DNA of 57,132 bases, taken from Chlamydiota bacterium (lineage in GTDB: Bacteria > Chlamydiota > Chlamydiia > Chlamydiales > Parachlamydiaceae). The notes beneath the pieces are model-generated. The model was not told the DNA's origin and did not search any database. It saw only the letters and a program-made list of their open reading frames with translations. This document shows positions 44,510 to 53,074 of the stretch, piece by piece (position 1 is the first letter of the stretch; the number at the start of each line of letters is the position of its first letter). The DNA lies in NCBI GenBank assembly GCA_013287905.1, contig JABDCW010000008.1, positions 1-57,132 of the forward strand, given 5' to 3'. Made by a program: the position numbers and the translations under genes.

Positions 44510-45301
44510 TCACACGCATTCAATTTTATCTATCGTCAGATCTAATAATACACGACCCAACTGCTGAAATTTATGGGGATCATCGGAAACCATATAAACC
44601 ATTTCCCGGCGATGATCATCAGGGGCCATCATATTTCTTTCCCTCAATGCATCGGCAACAAACCAGGCACACGAGGAGGCCGAATCGACAATGTGGACAT
44701 GAGAACCGATTTCGCTTCGGATTAATTTTTGCAGCAAAGGATAGTGAGTGCATCCTAATAATAGGGTATCGATCTTTTCATGGCTCAATGGTCGCAGATA
44801 TTCCTGCACAATCAGACGCGTAGCCTCGCGCTCTCCATATTGTTCTTCAATTAAAGGCACAAGCAAAGGGCAGGCAATGGCAGTAATATGGGCATCTGGT
44901 ATTTTACTAAGGATAGCTTTTTGATAGGCCTGCGAATTGATGGTAGCTTTAGTCCCTAAAACGCCAATGCGTTTATTCACACTTGATTTGATTGCACAAG
45001 CAACGCTTGGCTCTATGACACCAATGACCGGAATCTTGACAATTTCGCGCAAATGGTCCAATGCATAAGAGGAAGCCGTATTGCAGGCGACCACGATCAT
45101 TTTTACATTTTTTTCCAAAAGCCGGCTGGAGTTTTCAACCGAATAACGGATAATCGTCTCCCCGCTTTTTCCCCCATAAGGCAAACGGGCTGTGTCGCCA
45201 AAGTAAATAAAACTCTCATTTGGCAAAAGGTGCATCAGCTGCTTGAGTACAGTAAGGCCCCCTATGCCTGAATCAAACACACCTATTTTCTTTGCAGACA
45301 T
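44510..45301 (-). CDS. murI: Glutamate racemase
   Basis: Makes D-glutamate for peptidoglycan. It has 263 residues. Catalytic cysteines are in VVACNTASS and LLLGCTHYPLL; the N-terminus IGVFDSGIGGLTVL and GDTARLPYGGKS are typical. Chlamydia species lack murI and are reported to use DapF for this step, so its presence marks an environmental chlamydia. It lies 12 bases after the LysM gene and just before pyrH. Confidence 0.95.
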   Translation of the reverse strand: MSAKKIGVFDSGIGGLTVLKQLMHLLPNESFIYFGDTARLPYGGKSGETIIRYSVENSSRLLEKNVKMIVVACNTASSYALDHLREIVKIPVIGVIEPSVACAIKSSVNKRIGVLGTKATINSQAYQKAILSKIPDAHITAIACPLLVPLIEEQYGEREATRLIVQEYLRPLSHEKIDTLLLGCTHYPLLQKLIRSEIGSHVHIVDSASSCAWFVADALRERNMMAPDDHRREMVYMVSDDPHKFQQLGRVLLDLTIDKIECV

Positions 45302-45313
45302 TGGATCTCCTGT

Positions 45314-46051
45314 CTATTTTTCCGGTAATTGCAAAGCTTTTCCTACAATGATACGGTCGTTGCAAAGGCCATTAAGGTCCCTTATGGCTTGCACTGTTGT
45401 CTGGTGTTTTTTTGCAATTTTCTCTAAACTATCGCCACTTTTTACGATATACACATTGGACTGGTTCTTGGGGCTGGCTGCAGTACCAGATTTTTTATCG
45501 GAAACATCTTTGCCTTGCAATGCATCAGTCATGGTATAAATGGCTTCTTGCATATGTTTAATATTATCATTGATCTGTGCAACAGCTGTTTCCAAGGCGC
45601 CAATTTTCTTATGGATAGCAACAAAACTTGCATCGACTTCCTGTGCATGTGTTTTGAATTGCTTCATATCAGAAATAAGCCCTTGCGCAAGTGCTTCTTG
45701 CGCGCTTAATTTTTCCGACATAGCCGTTGACTGACTTTTTATCTGATTTTTGTTCGACAGGTTCACCTGATCAGACTCTTCGCGCAAACTTTCGATGATC
45801 GTATCGAGGTTCTTTAACTTCTCATCGAAGATACGAATCTCTTGTTCATGATTATTTGATTCATAACGAAGGCTTTGGAGGAGGTTTTGCATCTCGCGCA
45901 TTGCAGTGTTGTTTTGCGTGTCTGAATAAACAACTGGCCGCGGCGATGCAGATATTAAAATAACGCAAGCGAAAAGCATAATGAAAAATCCACTTGTGCG
46001 AAGCACATATGTGGATTTTTCTAAGGCCTGAACTCGAATATGAAGCTTCAT
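45314..46051 (-). CDS. LysM-domain coiled-coil envelope protein
   Basis: A 245-residue protein. Residues 20-40 (GFFIMLFACVILISAS) are a signal or membrane anchor, about 45-175 a long polar coiled coil, and about 200-245 a LysM domain (VYIVKSGDSLEKIAKKHQTT...AIRDLNGL...IIVGKALQLP) that binds N-acetylglucosamine glycans. Its place after pal matches the chlamydial neighbourhood. The likely role is in linking the envelope to peptidoglycan during division. Confidence 0.9.
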   Translation of the reverse strand: MKLHIRVQALEKSTYVLRTSGFFIMLFACVILISASPRPVVYSDTQNNTAMREMQNLLQSLRYESNNHEQEIRIFDEKLKNLDTIIESLREESDQVNLSNKNQIKSQSTAMSEKLSAQEALAQGLISDMKQFKTHAQEVDASFVAIHKKIGALETAVAQINDNIKHMQEAIYTMTDALQGKDVSDKKSGTAASPKNQSNVYIVKSGDSLEKIAKKHQTTVQAIRDLNGLCNDRIIVGKALQLPEK

Positions 46052-46083
46052 AGGTCACAACTTACAGGTAGCCTTGGGTTTTT

Positions 46084-46839
46084 TTATCGTCGATACACTT
46101 TAAATTCCACACGGCGGTTTTGAGCCCATGATTCTTCACTTTTACCATGAAATACCGGACGCTCTTTGCCATAAGAAATTGTGAAGACGTTGTCGGGATT
46201 AACCCCTTCTTCCAGCAATAAATTACGAACCGCATTACTTCTGCGAGAACCCAATGCCAGATTATACACCTCAGGGCCCCGTTCATCTGTATGTCCTTCA
46301 GCAAAAATATATGTATTGGGGTGGCTTTTCATATAATTCGCAATAGACCGAATTACATTCAGGTTATCTTCCCCCCTGACCAGGTTGCTGTTGTAATCAA
46401 AATAAATGTTATGGAAAACAGCCGCCCATTCCGCATTTGTGTTCGGGTCTGCGAATGCATCTATCCCGGGGATAGAACTTCCCGGATCGCCAGGGATTTC
46501 TCTTGGTTGTCTGCTGATGAAATCAGCCATCGCAATTTGTTCATCATTTGACTGGCCGCTCAACGGAACAAATTCCCCCATGGTCATATCGGGAACACTA
46601 TTTTGACATTCCACATCCTGATATCCCCAATCTTGTTCTTGCGCCACTCCAAAATCATCACGGCACTGCACAGCTTTGGAACTGCCATTTTTGCCTCCAA
46701 GTGTCCGAAGCCCGCGAGACATGTGCCTCTTTGCTGACTTACTATCTTCCCATACATCGTGAGAATTGCGTTGACATGATGTCATCGATAACCCTAAAAA
46801 AGCGACATTAAGTGCTAGTAAAATTTTTGTAAGATGCAT
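46084..46839 (-). CDS. pal: Peptidoglycan-associated lipoprotein Pal
   Basis: A 251-residue outer membrane lipoprotein of the Tol-Pal system. The lipobox-like LSMTSC gives the lipidated Cys at about residue 22. The C-terminal OmpA-like domain contains IYFDYNSNLV, the diaminopimelate-binding FAEGHTDERGPEVYNLALG and RRVEFKVYR. The region between them is long and low in conservation. It precedes the LysM gene by 32 bases. Confidence 0.94.
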   Translation of the reverse strand: MHLTKILLALNVAFLGLSMTSCQRNSHDVWEDSKSAKRHMSRGLRTLGGKNGSSKAVQCRDDFGVAQEQDWGYQDVECQNSVPDMTMGEFVPLSGQSNDEQIAMADFISRQPREIPGDPGSSIPGIDAFADPNTNAEWAAVFHNIYFDYNSNLVRGEDNLNVIRSIANYMKSHPNTYIFAEGHTDERGPEVYNLALGSRRSNAVRNLLLEEGVNPDNVFTISYGKERPVFHGKSEESWAQNRRVEFKVYRR

Positions 46840-46861
46840 TTGACTGCCTTATGTTTGAAAA

Positions 46862-47228
46862 TTGTATATAAAAAAACGACACTCTATTGAAAACAGGATG
46901 ATATCAAATCAACAACAATCAGCAAACAAAAATCGGAGAAATCGCAATTTTAACACCAAAATCCAAGTTTTGAAAAAAGCCCGTTCATTTTTTTTCGATT
47001 TTTTTCGATTTTTTTTCGATTTTTTTTTGATTTTTTTTTGCCATTAAAAAAACCATAAATAACCAACTCACAGATAATATGAGATGTATTTTATTTGTTT
47101 TAACAATTCAAAAATAATGATTTTTTTTTGAAAAAAAACACTCGAACAGAAAAAAATATTGCACAATATATCCAAAGGTAATATTTATTATAAGTGACAT
47201 GAACCAATAAAAACTAAGGAGTGTCATC
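46862..47228. other. AT-rich divergent spacer with T-run repeats, upstream of hctA
   Basis: A 367-base gap between pal (minus) and hctA (plus). At 46988-47041 there are five units of T6-9 ending CGA or GA (TTTTTTTCGA), with further A8 runs up to 47150. Phased T runs of about 10 bp suggest intrinsic DNA bending. No convincing promoter could be fixed; the hctA ribosome site AAGGAG is at 47216-47221. Confidence 0.6.
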
Positions 47229-47627
47229 ATGCAATTAAATCATGTTATTGATAATCTAAAAGGGCTACTTCATACGATCACAGTTGATCTGGAGAAAGCC
47301 CACAAAGGCAATAAAGCTGCCTCACAACGAGTTCGTACAGGTACTGTAAAACTTGAAAAATTAGCTAAACATTACCGCAAATCTTCTATTTTGAACGAAA
47401 AAAGCACGAAAGGGGTGAAAAAACCCAAAAAAGCTGGCGCTAAGCCAGCCGCTAAAAAAGCTGCACATTCAAAAGCAGCCCATGGAAAAGCACACGCAAA
47501 GCCTGCGCACTCAAAAACTGCACACGCAAAAGCTGGACATAAGCCTGCTAAAAAAGTGGTAAAAGCAGCTCCAAAGCATAAAGCTGTGTCTCATCCACGA
47601 GCATTATCTTTCCACAGATCCAGATAA
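47229..47627 (+). CDS. hctA: Histone H1-like developmental protein Hc1
   Basis: A DNA-condensing protein of the infectious (elementary body) stage. It has 132 residues. The N-terminal 60 residues match the conserved Hc1 part (LKGLLHTITVDLEKAHKGNK; GTVKLEKLAKHYRKSS). The rest is a Lys/Ala/Pro tail that, unusually, carries many His residues (AHSKAAHGKAHAKPAHSK). The AAGGAG site 8 bases before ATG is good. An upstream T-run region and a strong hairpin terminator flank it. Neighbouring rlmD-like matches Chlamydia order (CT743-CT742). Confidence 0.93.
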   Translation: MQLNHVIDNLKGLLHTITVDLEKAHKGNKAASQRVRTGTVKLEKLAKHYRKSSILNEKSTKGVKKPKKAGAKPAAKKAAHSKAAHGKAHAKPAHSKTAHAKAGHKPAKKVVKAAPKHKAVSHPRALSFHRSR

Positions 47628-47642
47628 GACTCATTTCCAATT

Positions 47643-47672
47643 CTGGCGCAAAAGAACTCTTTTGCGCCAGAA
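47643..47672 (+). terminator. hctA terminator hairpin
   Basis: A perfect 13-bp stem, TTCTGGCGCAAAA / TTTTGCGCCAGAA, with a short GAACTC-type loop lies 15 bases past the hctA stop and is followed by CTCCTTT. Confidence 0.75.
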
Positions 47673-47707
47673 CTCCTTTAAATCCAAATAATGACAATTG
47701 TTTGTAG

Positions 47708-47950
47708 TTTACGTGCCCGTGAGCGTGCCCGTGCCCGTGCCCGCATCTATTTATCTTTTCCGATTTCTTTACGTGCCCGTGAGCGTGCCCGTGCCCGTGC
47801 CCGCATCTTTTTATCCTTTCCGATTTCTTTACGTGCCCGTGAGCGTGCCCGTGCCCGTGCCCGTATCTATTTATCTTTTCCGATTTCTTTACGTGCCCGT
47901 GAGCGTGCCCGCGCCCGTGCCCGTATCTATTTATCTTTTCCGATTTCTTT
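47708..47950. repeat. Four-unit 60-bp GTGCCC minisatellite
   Basis: Units begin at 47708, 47768, 47828 and 47888. Each holds TTTACGTGCCCGTGAGCGTG, more GTGCCC, and ATCTATTTATCTTTTCCGAT. It is an arm expansion as at 16.3 kb but with a shorter spacer. Frames across it are open because 60 is a multiple of three; not called as coding. Confidence 0.92.
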
Positions 47951-47975
47951 ATCCCCCAAATTTGAAGATAGAAAT

Positions 47976-48034
47976 AAAATTCGGAAATGATTAATAAATT
48001 CGGGCACGGGCACGGGCACGGGCACGGGCACGAA
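47976..48034. repeat. Opposite arm of the 60-bp array, with extra GGGCAC hexamers
   Basis: ATTCGGAAATGATTAATAAA followed by five GGGCAC repeats and CGAAAA. The GCTCAC step present in other arms is missing here, so this arm has been changed by hexamer slippage. It is 70 bases from the next gene start. Confidence 0.85.
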
Positions 48035-48104
48035 AACTACTTTTCAGTAATCCCCCATTCCAGCTATAATCAATCGATAAAACATCCTAAAAAACAGATG
48101 CACT

Positions 48105-49541
48105 ATGACTCGTAAAAAACCCCGATCTGCCCAGGTTGAAATTTCTCAATTTTCTAAAAAAGGACATGGGCTTGGCCATACGCTTGATGAACATAAACGG
48201 GAGGTAGAAGTTCCCTTTACCATTCCCGGAGATGTTGCAGAGGCTACCCTCTATCATAAACGCAAGGGGATATGCACATCCCATTTGGATGAAATAGTTC
48301 ATCCCTCGAAGCTTCGAATCTCTCCTCGCTGCATTCATTTTGGTACATGTGGCGGATGCAGGTGGCAGCAAATGGACTATCCTCAACAATTAGCGTTCAA
48401 ACAAGACCATATTGAACAACTCTTTCGCCCGTTAATGGAACAAAGCACTGTTCTTTATCCAATCATTTCGTGCGATCCTCCCTGGCACTATCGAAATAAA
48501 ATGGAGTTTTCCTTTTCCAATGATGCTTCGGGAAATAAATATTTAGGGCTGATCATCGATGGCAGCCGAGGGAAGGTGTTAAATATTACAGAATGCCATC
48601 TGGCAGACACATGGTTTATACAATGTTTGCAACGGGTAAGGGAATGGTGGATGAAATCAGACCTGGATGCATACCACCCTCACTCCAATCGCGGTTCTTT
48701 GCGTACATTGACACTTCGCCAGGGCAAACGCACAGGAGACCGGCTGATCATGCTGACGGTCTCCGGAAACCCCGATTTTGCCCTGCATAAACATCACCTG
48801 GACAGCTTCGTTGCAGCCGTTAGAGACTCTAAAGAAGAAATGCCGCCTGACAGTCATTTGAGTATTTTCCTATGCATCCAACAGGCAATTAAAGGACATG
48901 CCACATCATTTTATGAAATGTTATTATATGGTCCGGACCATATCCGGGAAATCCTTCACGTCGAACACACGGCTGGAGAGCCTGCCATACCCCTGGAATT
49001 TTCAATCAGCCCGGCAGCTTTTTTTCAACCTAACACACTGCAGGCCGAACGGTTATACAGCCGTGCCCTTCAATTATTAGAGATCCCCGATCACAGCGTC
49101 GTCTTTGACTTATATTGCGGCACGGGGACTTTAGGCATCTGTGCCGCAAATAAAGCCAAAAAAGTGATCGGGATAGAAATATCTGCCGAAGCCGTATTGG
49201 ATGCAAAAGCAAACGTGGATAAAAACCGGCTTAGCAATGTAGACATCCACAATGGGTCAGTTGCTGAAGTGATCAGTGGACTTTTGCTGAATAATACACT
49301 GACGAGGCCCGATGTGGTGATGGTCGATCCCCCAAGGATGGGACTGGATGCCAAAACTTTAGAACATTTATCGAATTTAAGACCTTCCAAATTACTCTAT
49401 ATTTCCTGCAACCCTGCAACACAAGCGGAAAACATAAAGAAATTGCAAGCATTCGGCTATCAGATAAAGTCATTGCAACCAGTCGATCAGTTTCCCCATA
49501 CAGTCCATATCGAAAACATCGCGATATTAACCCTTAAATAG
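48105..49541 (+). CDS. rlmD: 23S rRNA (uracil-5-)-methyltransferase, RlmD/TrmA family
   Basis: A SAM-dependent m5U methyltransferase with a [4Fe-4S] cluster, 478 residues. The N-terminal TRAM-like stretch (EISQFSKKGHGLGH) is followed by cluster cysteines CIHFGTCGGC, RNKMEFSFS, the SAM motif VFDLYCGTGTLGI, VMVDPPRMG and the catalytic Cys in YISCNPATQA. It could be RlmC, RlmD or TrmA by target; the TRAM and cluster favour RlmD or a dual-site enzyme. It starts 12 bases before tgt ends that spacing as a unit. Confidence 0.88.
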   Translation: MTRKKPRSAQVEISQFSKKGHGLGHTLDEHKREVEVPFTIPGDVAEATLYHKRKGICTSHLDEIVHPSKLRISPRCIHFGTCGGCRWQQMDYPQQLAFKQDHIEQLFRPLMEQSTVLYPIISCDPPWHYRNKMEFSFSNDASGNKYLGLIIDGSRGKVLNITECHLADTWFIQCLQRVREWWMKSDLDAYHPHSNRGSLRTLTLRQGKRTGDRLIMLTVSGNPDFALHKHHLDSFVAAVRDSKEEMPPDSHLSIFLCIQQAIKGHATSFYEMLLYGPDHIREILHVEHTAGEPAIPLEFSISPAAFFQPNTLQAERLYSRALQLLEIPDHSVVFDLYCGTGTLGICAANKAKKVIGIEISAEAVLDAKANVDKNRLSNVDIHNGSVAEVISGLLLNNTLTRPDVVMVDPPRMGLDAKTLEHLSNLRPSKLLYISCNPATQAENIKKLQAFGYQIKSLQPVDQFPHTVHIENIAILTLK

Positions 49542-49552
49542 GCTTTACTTCC

Positions 49553-50662
49553 ATGCCATCATTCTCATTTCAAATCACCCATCAAAGTAAACACCATGCA
49601 GCACGCGCCGGAATGATCAGTACAGCCCACGGTTCCATTGAAACCCCCATCTTCATGCCGGTAGGCACAAGAGGGGCCGTAAAGACGCTGACAAATCAGC
49701 AGCTATACGACATCAATGCACAAATTATTTTGGGCAACACCTACCATTTAATGCTACGCCCCGGGATGGAAGTGATTGAACAGGCAGGTGGTCTGCACCG
49801 CTTCATGAACTGGACACGTCCGATTTTGACTGATTCAGGAGGATTTCAGGTCTTTTCCCTCTCAAGTCTTAATAAAATCTCCGATAAAGGGGTGGAATTC
49901 CGTTCCTACCTCGACGGTTCCAAACATTTTTTAGGCCCCATTGAAAGCATGCAAATTCAAAAAACCCTTGGATCAGACATCGTCATGGCATTCGATGAAT
50001 GCTCTCCCTACCCTTGCGAGAGAAGCCTCCTGGAAAAAGCACTCGAGCGGACCCACCGCTGGGCGAAAAGTTGCCGCGACTTTGAATTGCAGCCCCATCA
50101 AAATCTTTTCGGAATTATTCAGGGAGGGGTACATCTCGATTTGCGCCAGCAATCTGCCGACGCATTAAAACAAATGAACTTTGAAGGCTATGCTATTGGG
50201 GGATTATCCGTCGGCGAGCCGGCCCACATGATGAATGCCATACTGAAACACCTTGAACCTTTTCTGGTTAAAGAAAAACCAAGATATTTAATGGGTGTCG
50301 GCACGCCACGAAATATTATTGATGCTGTTCTAAATGGGATCGACATGTTCGATTGCGTGATGCCGACAAGAAATGCCCGCAATGGCACAGCCTTTACCTG
50401 GTCTGGAAAAATCAATATCAAAGCGGGCCGTTACGCAAAAGATTTTTCTCCTCTGGACCCTCAATTAGACTGCTATACTTCACAATTTTCTAAAGCCTAC
50501 CTGCGTCATTTACTCAATGTCGACGAAGTGACCGGGTTAACATTGGTCTCTTTGCAAAATCTAGCCTTTTATCTGGACTTCATGCGTTGCTTGCGGGAAG
50601 CAATCAAAAATGAGACCTTGGACGCATTTTACGCCAGGGTTTGCGAGATCTATCCGGAATAA
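49553..50662 (+). CDS. tgt: Queuine tRNA-ribosyltransferase (Tgt) lacking the zinc ligands
   Basis: Swaps G34 for a queuosine precursor in tRNA Asp/Asn/His/Tyr. It has 369 residues. Catalytic parts are intact: LTDSGGFQVFSLSSL, IVMAFDECSPYP, IGGLSVGEP, RYLMGVGTP and the nucleophile region GIDMFDCVMPTRNARNGTAF. The structural zinc site normally reads CxCxxC plus a His in an IHN motif. Here it reads L305-D-C307-Y-T-S310, and the later segment is LVSLQNLAF with Gln for His. Three of four ligands are therefore gone. The C-terminal fold may be stable without metal, or activity may be altered. Substrate (queuine or preQ1) cannot be told. Confidence 0.92.
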   Translation: MPSFSFQITHQSKHHAARAGMISTAHGSIETPIFMPVGTRGAVKTLTNQQLYDINAQIILGNTYHLMLRPGMEVIEQAGGLHRFMNWTRPILTDSGGFQVFSLSSLNKISDKGVEFRSYLDGSKHFLGPIESMQIQKTLGSDIVMAFDECSPYPCERSLLEKALERTHRWAKSCRDFELQPHQNLFGIIQGGVHLDLRQQSADALKQMNFEGYAIGGLSVGEPAHMMNAILKHLEPFLVKEKPRYLMGVGTPRNIIDAVLNGIDMFDCVMPTRNARNGTAFTWSGKINIKAGRYAKDFSPLDPQLDCYTSQFSKAYLRHLLNVDEVTGLTLVSLQNLAFYLDFMRCLREAIKNETLDAFYARVCEIYPE

Positions 50663-50694
50663 TTGACGCAACGGGTGAGTTTTTACAAAGTAGC

Positions 50695-50711
50695 CAGGTC
50701 GTCTCGACCTG
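50695..50711. terminator. Small hairpin between convergent tgt and deaminase-like genes
   Basis: CAGGTCG-TCT-CGACCTG, a 7-bp perfect stem, 33 bases after the tgt stop and 13 bases from the opposite gene's stop. It is weak, with short T runs nearby. Confidence 0.35.
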
Positions 50712-50723
50712 TTTCAAGGCCCT

Positions 50724-51506
50724 TTACTTTTTGATCCCCAGAGAAAACTGTAAGTTTTCAAGAAGTTCTTTATTTTGAGAATGTTGAACCTCATATCCGG
50801 ATAATTGCTCATAAGCAGTTGTGTAAATTGAGCTGCCATACTCTTCAAGATACTTAACAAAATGGGCTGTAGTGGGAACCGGTTCTTTTAGAAGAATTTC
50901 CCTCATATCGTTATTGGCTTGTATTGCCAATGGAAGTGTTGAAAGGACACATTGTGTTTTCTTGCGGCCTAAAATTCTATCGGGAAGGGAGGAGCAAAAC
51001 TGTTGTATTTCATTTCGCATGACAACATCTTCCATAAAATAAAACGCATTGGGGATGCGTGACAAAGACATCCCGGTCTGACAAAAAAGACAAGGTTCTA
51101 AAGAGCAGTACAAAGTGGCATTGGCAAGAAGAAATGAATAACGTTGAGACTTTTCTGCATTGGTAGCTGAGAGCGGTTCATTGAAGGGTCTTCTTTTTGC
51201 AATAGCTTTTTCAATGACCATAATTTCCGCGTGGGAAATATTACTATGACGTTCAAAATTTCTATTGCGTTCGATGACAAATTCAGGAGTTTCCTGTTCA
51301 TTTTCTACATCCCACGCAATAAGCCCTGCAATATCGGCACCGGGTCTTGGATGAGTAGGTAAATCAGAATAGAGATACGACATTACAGCTAACATAAATA
51401 AATCGTGTCTTTCCTCAATAATTGAATGATTACATTCCACTTTCGTAAATGATGCAAAACTCAGCAGAATGAGGGTAACACATAAAAATTGTTTAAAGAG
51501 TTTCAT
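50724..51506 (-). CDS. Secreted cytidine-deaminase-fold protein
   Basis: A 260-residue protein. The ATG at 51506 is chosen because it gives a signal peptide (MKLFKQFLCVTLILLSFASF, cut near CN). The mature protein carries the zinc-deaminase motifs: HAEIMVIEKA (H92, catalytic E94) and CSLEPCLFC (C139, C142). This spacing is that of the tRNA-adenosine/cytosine and nucleoside deaminases. A deaminase with an export signal is unexpected for a salvage enzyme and points to a role outside the bacterial cytoplasm (effector, toxin or periplasmic salvage). The C-terminal 100 residues have no assignment. It is divergent from a signal-peptide-bearing methyltransferase. Confidence 0.75.
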   Translation of the reverse strand: MKLFKQFLCVTLILLSFASFTKVECNHSIIEERHDLFMLAVMSYLYSDLPTHPRPGADIAGLIAWDVENEQETPEFVIERNRNFERHSNISHAEIMVIEKAIAKRRPFNEPLSATNAEKSQRYSFLLANATLYCSLEPCLFCQTGMSLSRIPNAFYFMEDVVMRNEIQQFCSSLPDRILGRKKTQCVLSTLPLAIQANNDMREILLKEPVPTTAHFVKYLEEYGSSIYTTAYEQLSGYEVQHSQNKELLENLQFSLGIKK

Positions 51507-51696
51507 CTTTTTCGTAATCGGCACGGGACAGGTTGATTTCCTTGCTTGCTTATGACTTGGCTTCCAAAATTGCGAGATATGCAAGGAGCCTCTCTTCAGA
51601 GGCTTCAAGCTCTTCGTATTCGTACGTTGACTTCATTTTCATCTACAACAATACCTATTTGCTAATCAATATGCTACACAATTCTCTTTAGTTTTG

Positions 51697-51733
51697 TATA
51701 CCGAAGGTGGTTCAAAAGTTGGGAATTTGACAA
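51697..51733. mobile_element. Solo end of the TIR element (copy 5)
   Basis: TATACCGAAGGTGGTTCAAA followed by AGTTGGGAATTTGACAAG is the right terminal repeat of the 165-bp family, without the rest. It lies in the divergent region between the deaminase-like and methyltransferase-like genes. Confidence 0.8.
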
Positions 51734-51803
51734 GTTTAATAATCATAGGCTAGTGTATGATTTGTCTTTTGAACAATCTGCAATCTGAACTTTGGGGGGA
51801 CAG

Positions 51804-52688
51804 ATGAGAATAACTTTTTTGCAAAAATCCTTTCGATTATTAAAAAGGTCTCTCTGCTGTTCCATTCTTATACCATCATTACTCATTGCGAATGGAATTG
51901 AAGATGCCAAAACATACCACAGTAATTCCACGTTACAGTGGCATGTTGCAATGGATGCTATCGATTCGGTTACCTGGAAGGGGACCGAATCTGTTCTGGA
52001 TGTTGGCTGCGGTGATGGTAAAATTACTGCTCTTTTGGCACAAAAACTCTCCGTAGGCTCTGTTCTCGGTATCGATATATCTCAATCTATGATTGACTTT
52101 GCTTCTCTACACTATCCTCAGATCGATTACCCCAATCTCAACTTTCAGAAATTAGATGCAGCGGGGATTTTCTTTGAAAACCAGTTCGATCGAGTCGTCT
52201 CTTTTTCAACTCTTCATTGGGTTATGGACCAAGAAAAAGCTTTGAAAGCCATTTACCGGGCCCTCGTTCCAGGAGGAGCTGCTTGTATTCAGACCTATGG
52301 AACTGGTCTTATGAATGTCACAGTTATTGGAGATTCTCTCATCCATACAAAAAAATGGGCTCAGTATTTCCCGTCATACACTAAACAGCGTGTGTTTTTT
52401 ACAGATATGGAATACCACACTCTCCTTGAAAGTGCTGGGTTTCAGCAAGTATCGGTCATCGGCTCCTGGTATGATACGCCATTTGCTGATCGGCACGCTC
52501 TAATCAATTTTGCAAAACCGCTCCTGAATTTTATTCGTCATTTACCGGCAGAGTTACAGCAAGAATTTGCTGAAGAGGTGGTTGACAAAATTATTTCAAT
52601 TGCGGGTGTCTCAGATGATGGAATCATTCATTATAAAACTTTCAATATACAAGCTTTTGGAATCAAATGCGATAGCCCCTCGCGTTAA
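51804..52688 (+). CDS. SAM-dependent class I methyltransferase with N-terminal export signal
   Basis: A 294-residue protein; the start at 51804 follows a strong GGGGGGACAG site. Residues 1-34 (basic, then LCCSILIPSLLIANG) look like a signal peptide or anchor. The Rossmann methyltransferase follows with SVLDVGCGDGKITALLA, VLGIDISQSMIDFA, FQKLDAAGIFF, SFSTLHWVMDQEKAL and VPGGAACIQTYG, most like trans-aconitate/ubiquinone-type small-molecule methyltransferases. The substrate is unknown. An exported SAM enzyme needs SAM on the far side, so a host-cell site of action is a real option. Confidence 0.78.
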   Translation: MRITFLQKSFRLLKRSLCCSILIPSLLIANGIEDAKTYHSNSTLQWHVAMDAIDSVTWKGTESVLDVGCGDGKITALLAQKLSVGSVLGIDISQSMIDFASLHYPQIDYPNLNFQKLDAAGIFFENQFDRVVSFSTLHWVMDQEKALKAIYRALVPGGAACIQTYGTGLMNVTVIGDSLIHTKKWAQYFPSYTKQRVFFTDMEYHTLLESAGFQQVSVIGSWYDTPFADRHALINFAKPLLNFIRHLPAELQQEFAEEVVDKIISIAGVSDDGIIHYKTFNIQAFGIKCDSPSR

Positions 52689-52809
52689 TAACGATTGTTG
52701 CAAGCTGAAGAGCCGCATTATATGCCGTAATTCTTTATTATACCTCTTTGCAAAACCTTATGGCCTTGTTGCATAATTCGAATATGAGTATAACACGTTA
52801 ACAATCAAT

Positions 52810-52940
52810 TATTTACCGCAGAGATCGCAGAGCGCGCAGAGGAAGACAAAAAATGAGTGTATCCTTCACGGCATATCCAGAGCAATGGGGAAATTTTTAT
52901 TCCCTCTCTGCGTACTCTGCGATCTCTGCGGTTAAATTAT
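52810..52940. repeat. Long palindrome, GCAGAG family
   Basis: The left arm TTTACCGCAGAGATCGCAGA (three 9-bp NNNGCAGAG steps) is complementary to TCTGCGATCTCTGCGGTTAA on the right, with a spacer of about 55 bases. It lies between the methyltransferase and chaperone genes. The rest of 52689-53074 is AT-rich without a gene. Confidence 0.88.
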
Positions 52941-53074
52941 TAATAATCAGATAGATAATACTAAATATAATTATGCAGCAAGGCTAAACCTTATTGCTAT
53001 TTCAATTGAATAATATTAATAATAATTATTATAATAATATCATAGTGGTAATCTTTACTAAAGATGGAGATTTT

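Noticed and set aside
47691..47994. Arg/Ala- or Val/Pro-repeat proteins over the 60-bp array
   Set aside because: Two overlapping frames are open only because the unit length is a multiple of three; no ribosome site and the DNA is part of a hairpin repeat family found in non-coding places.
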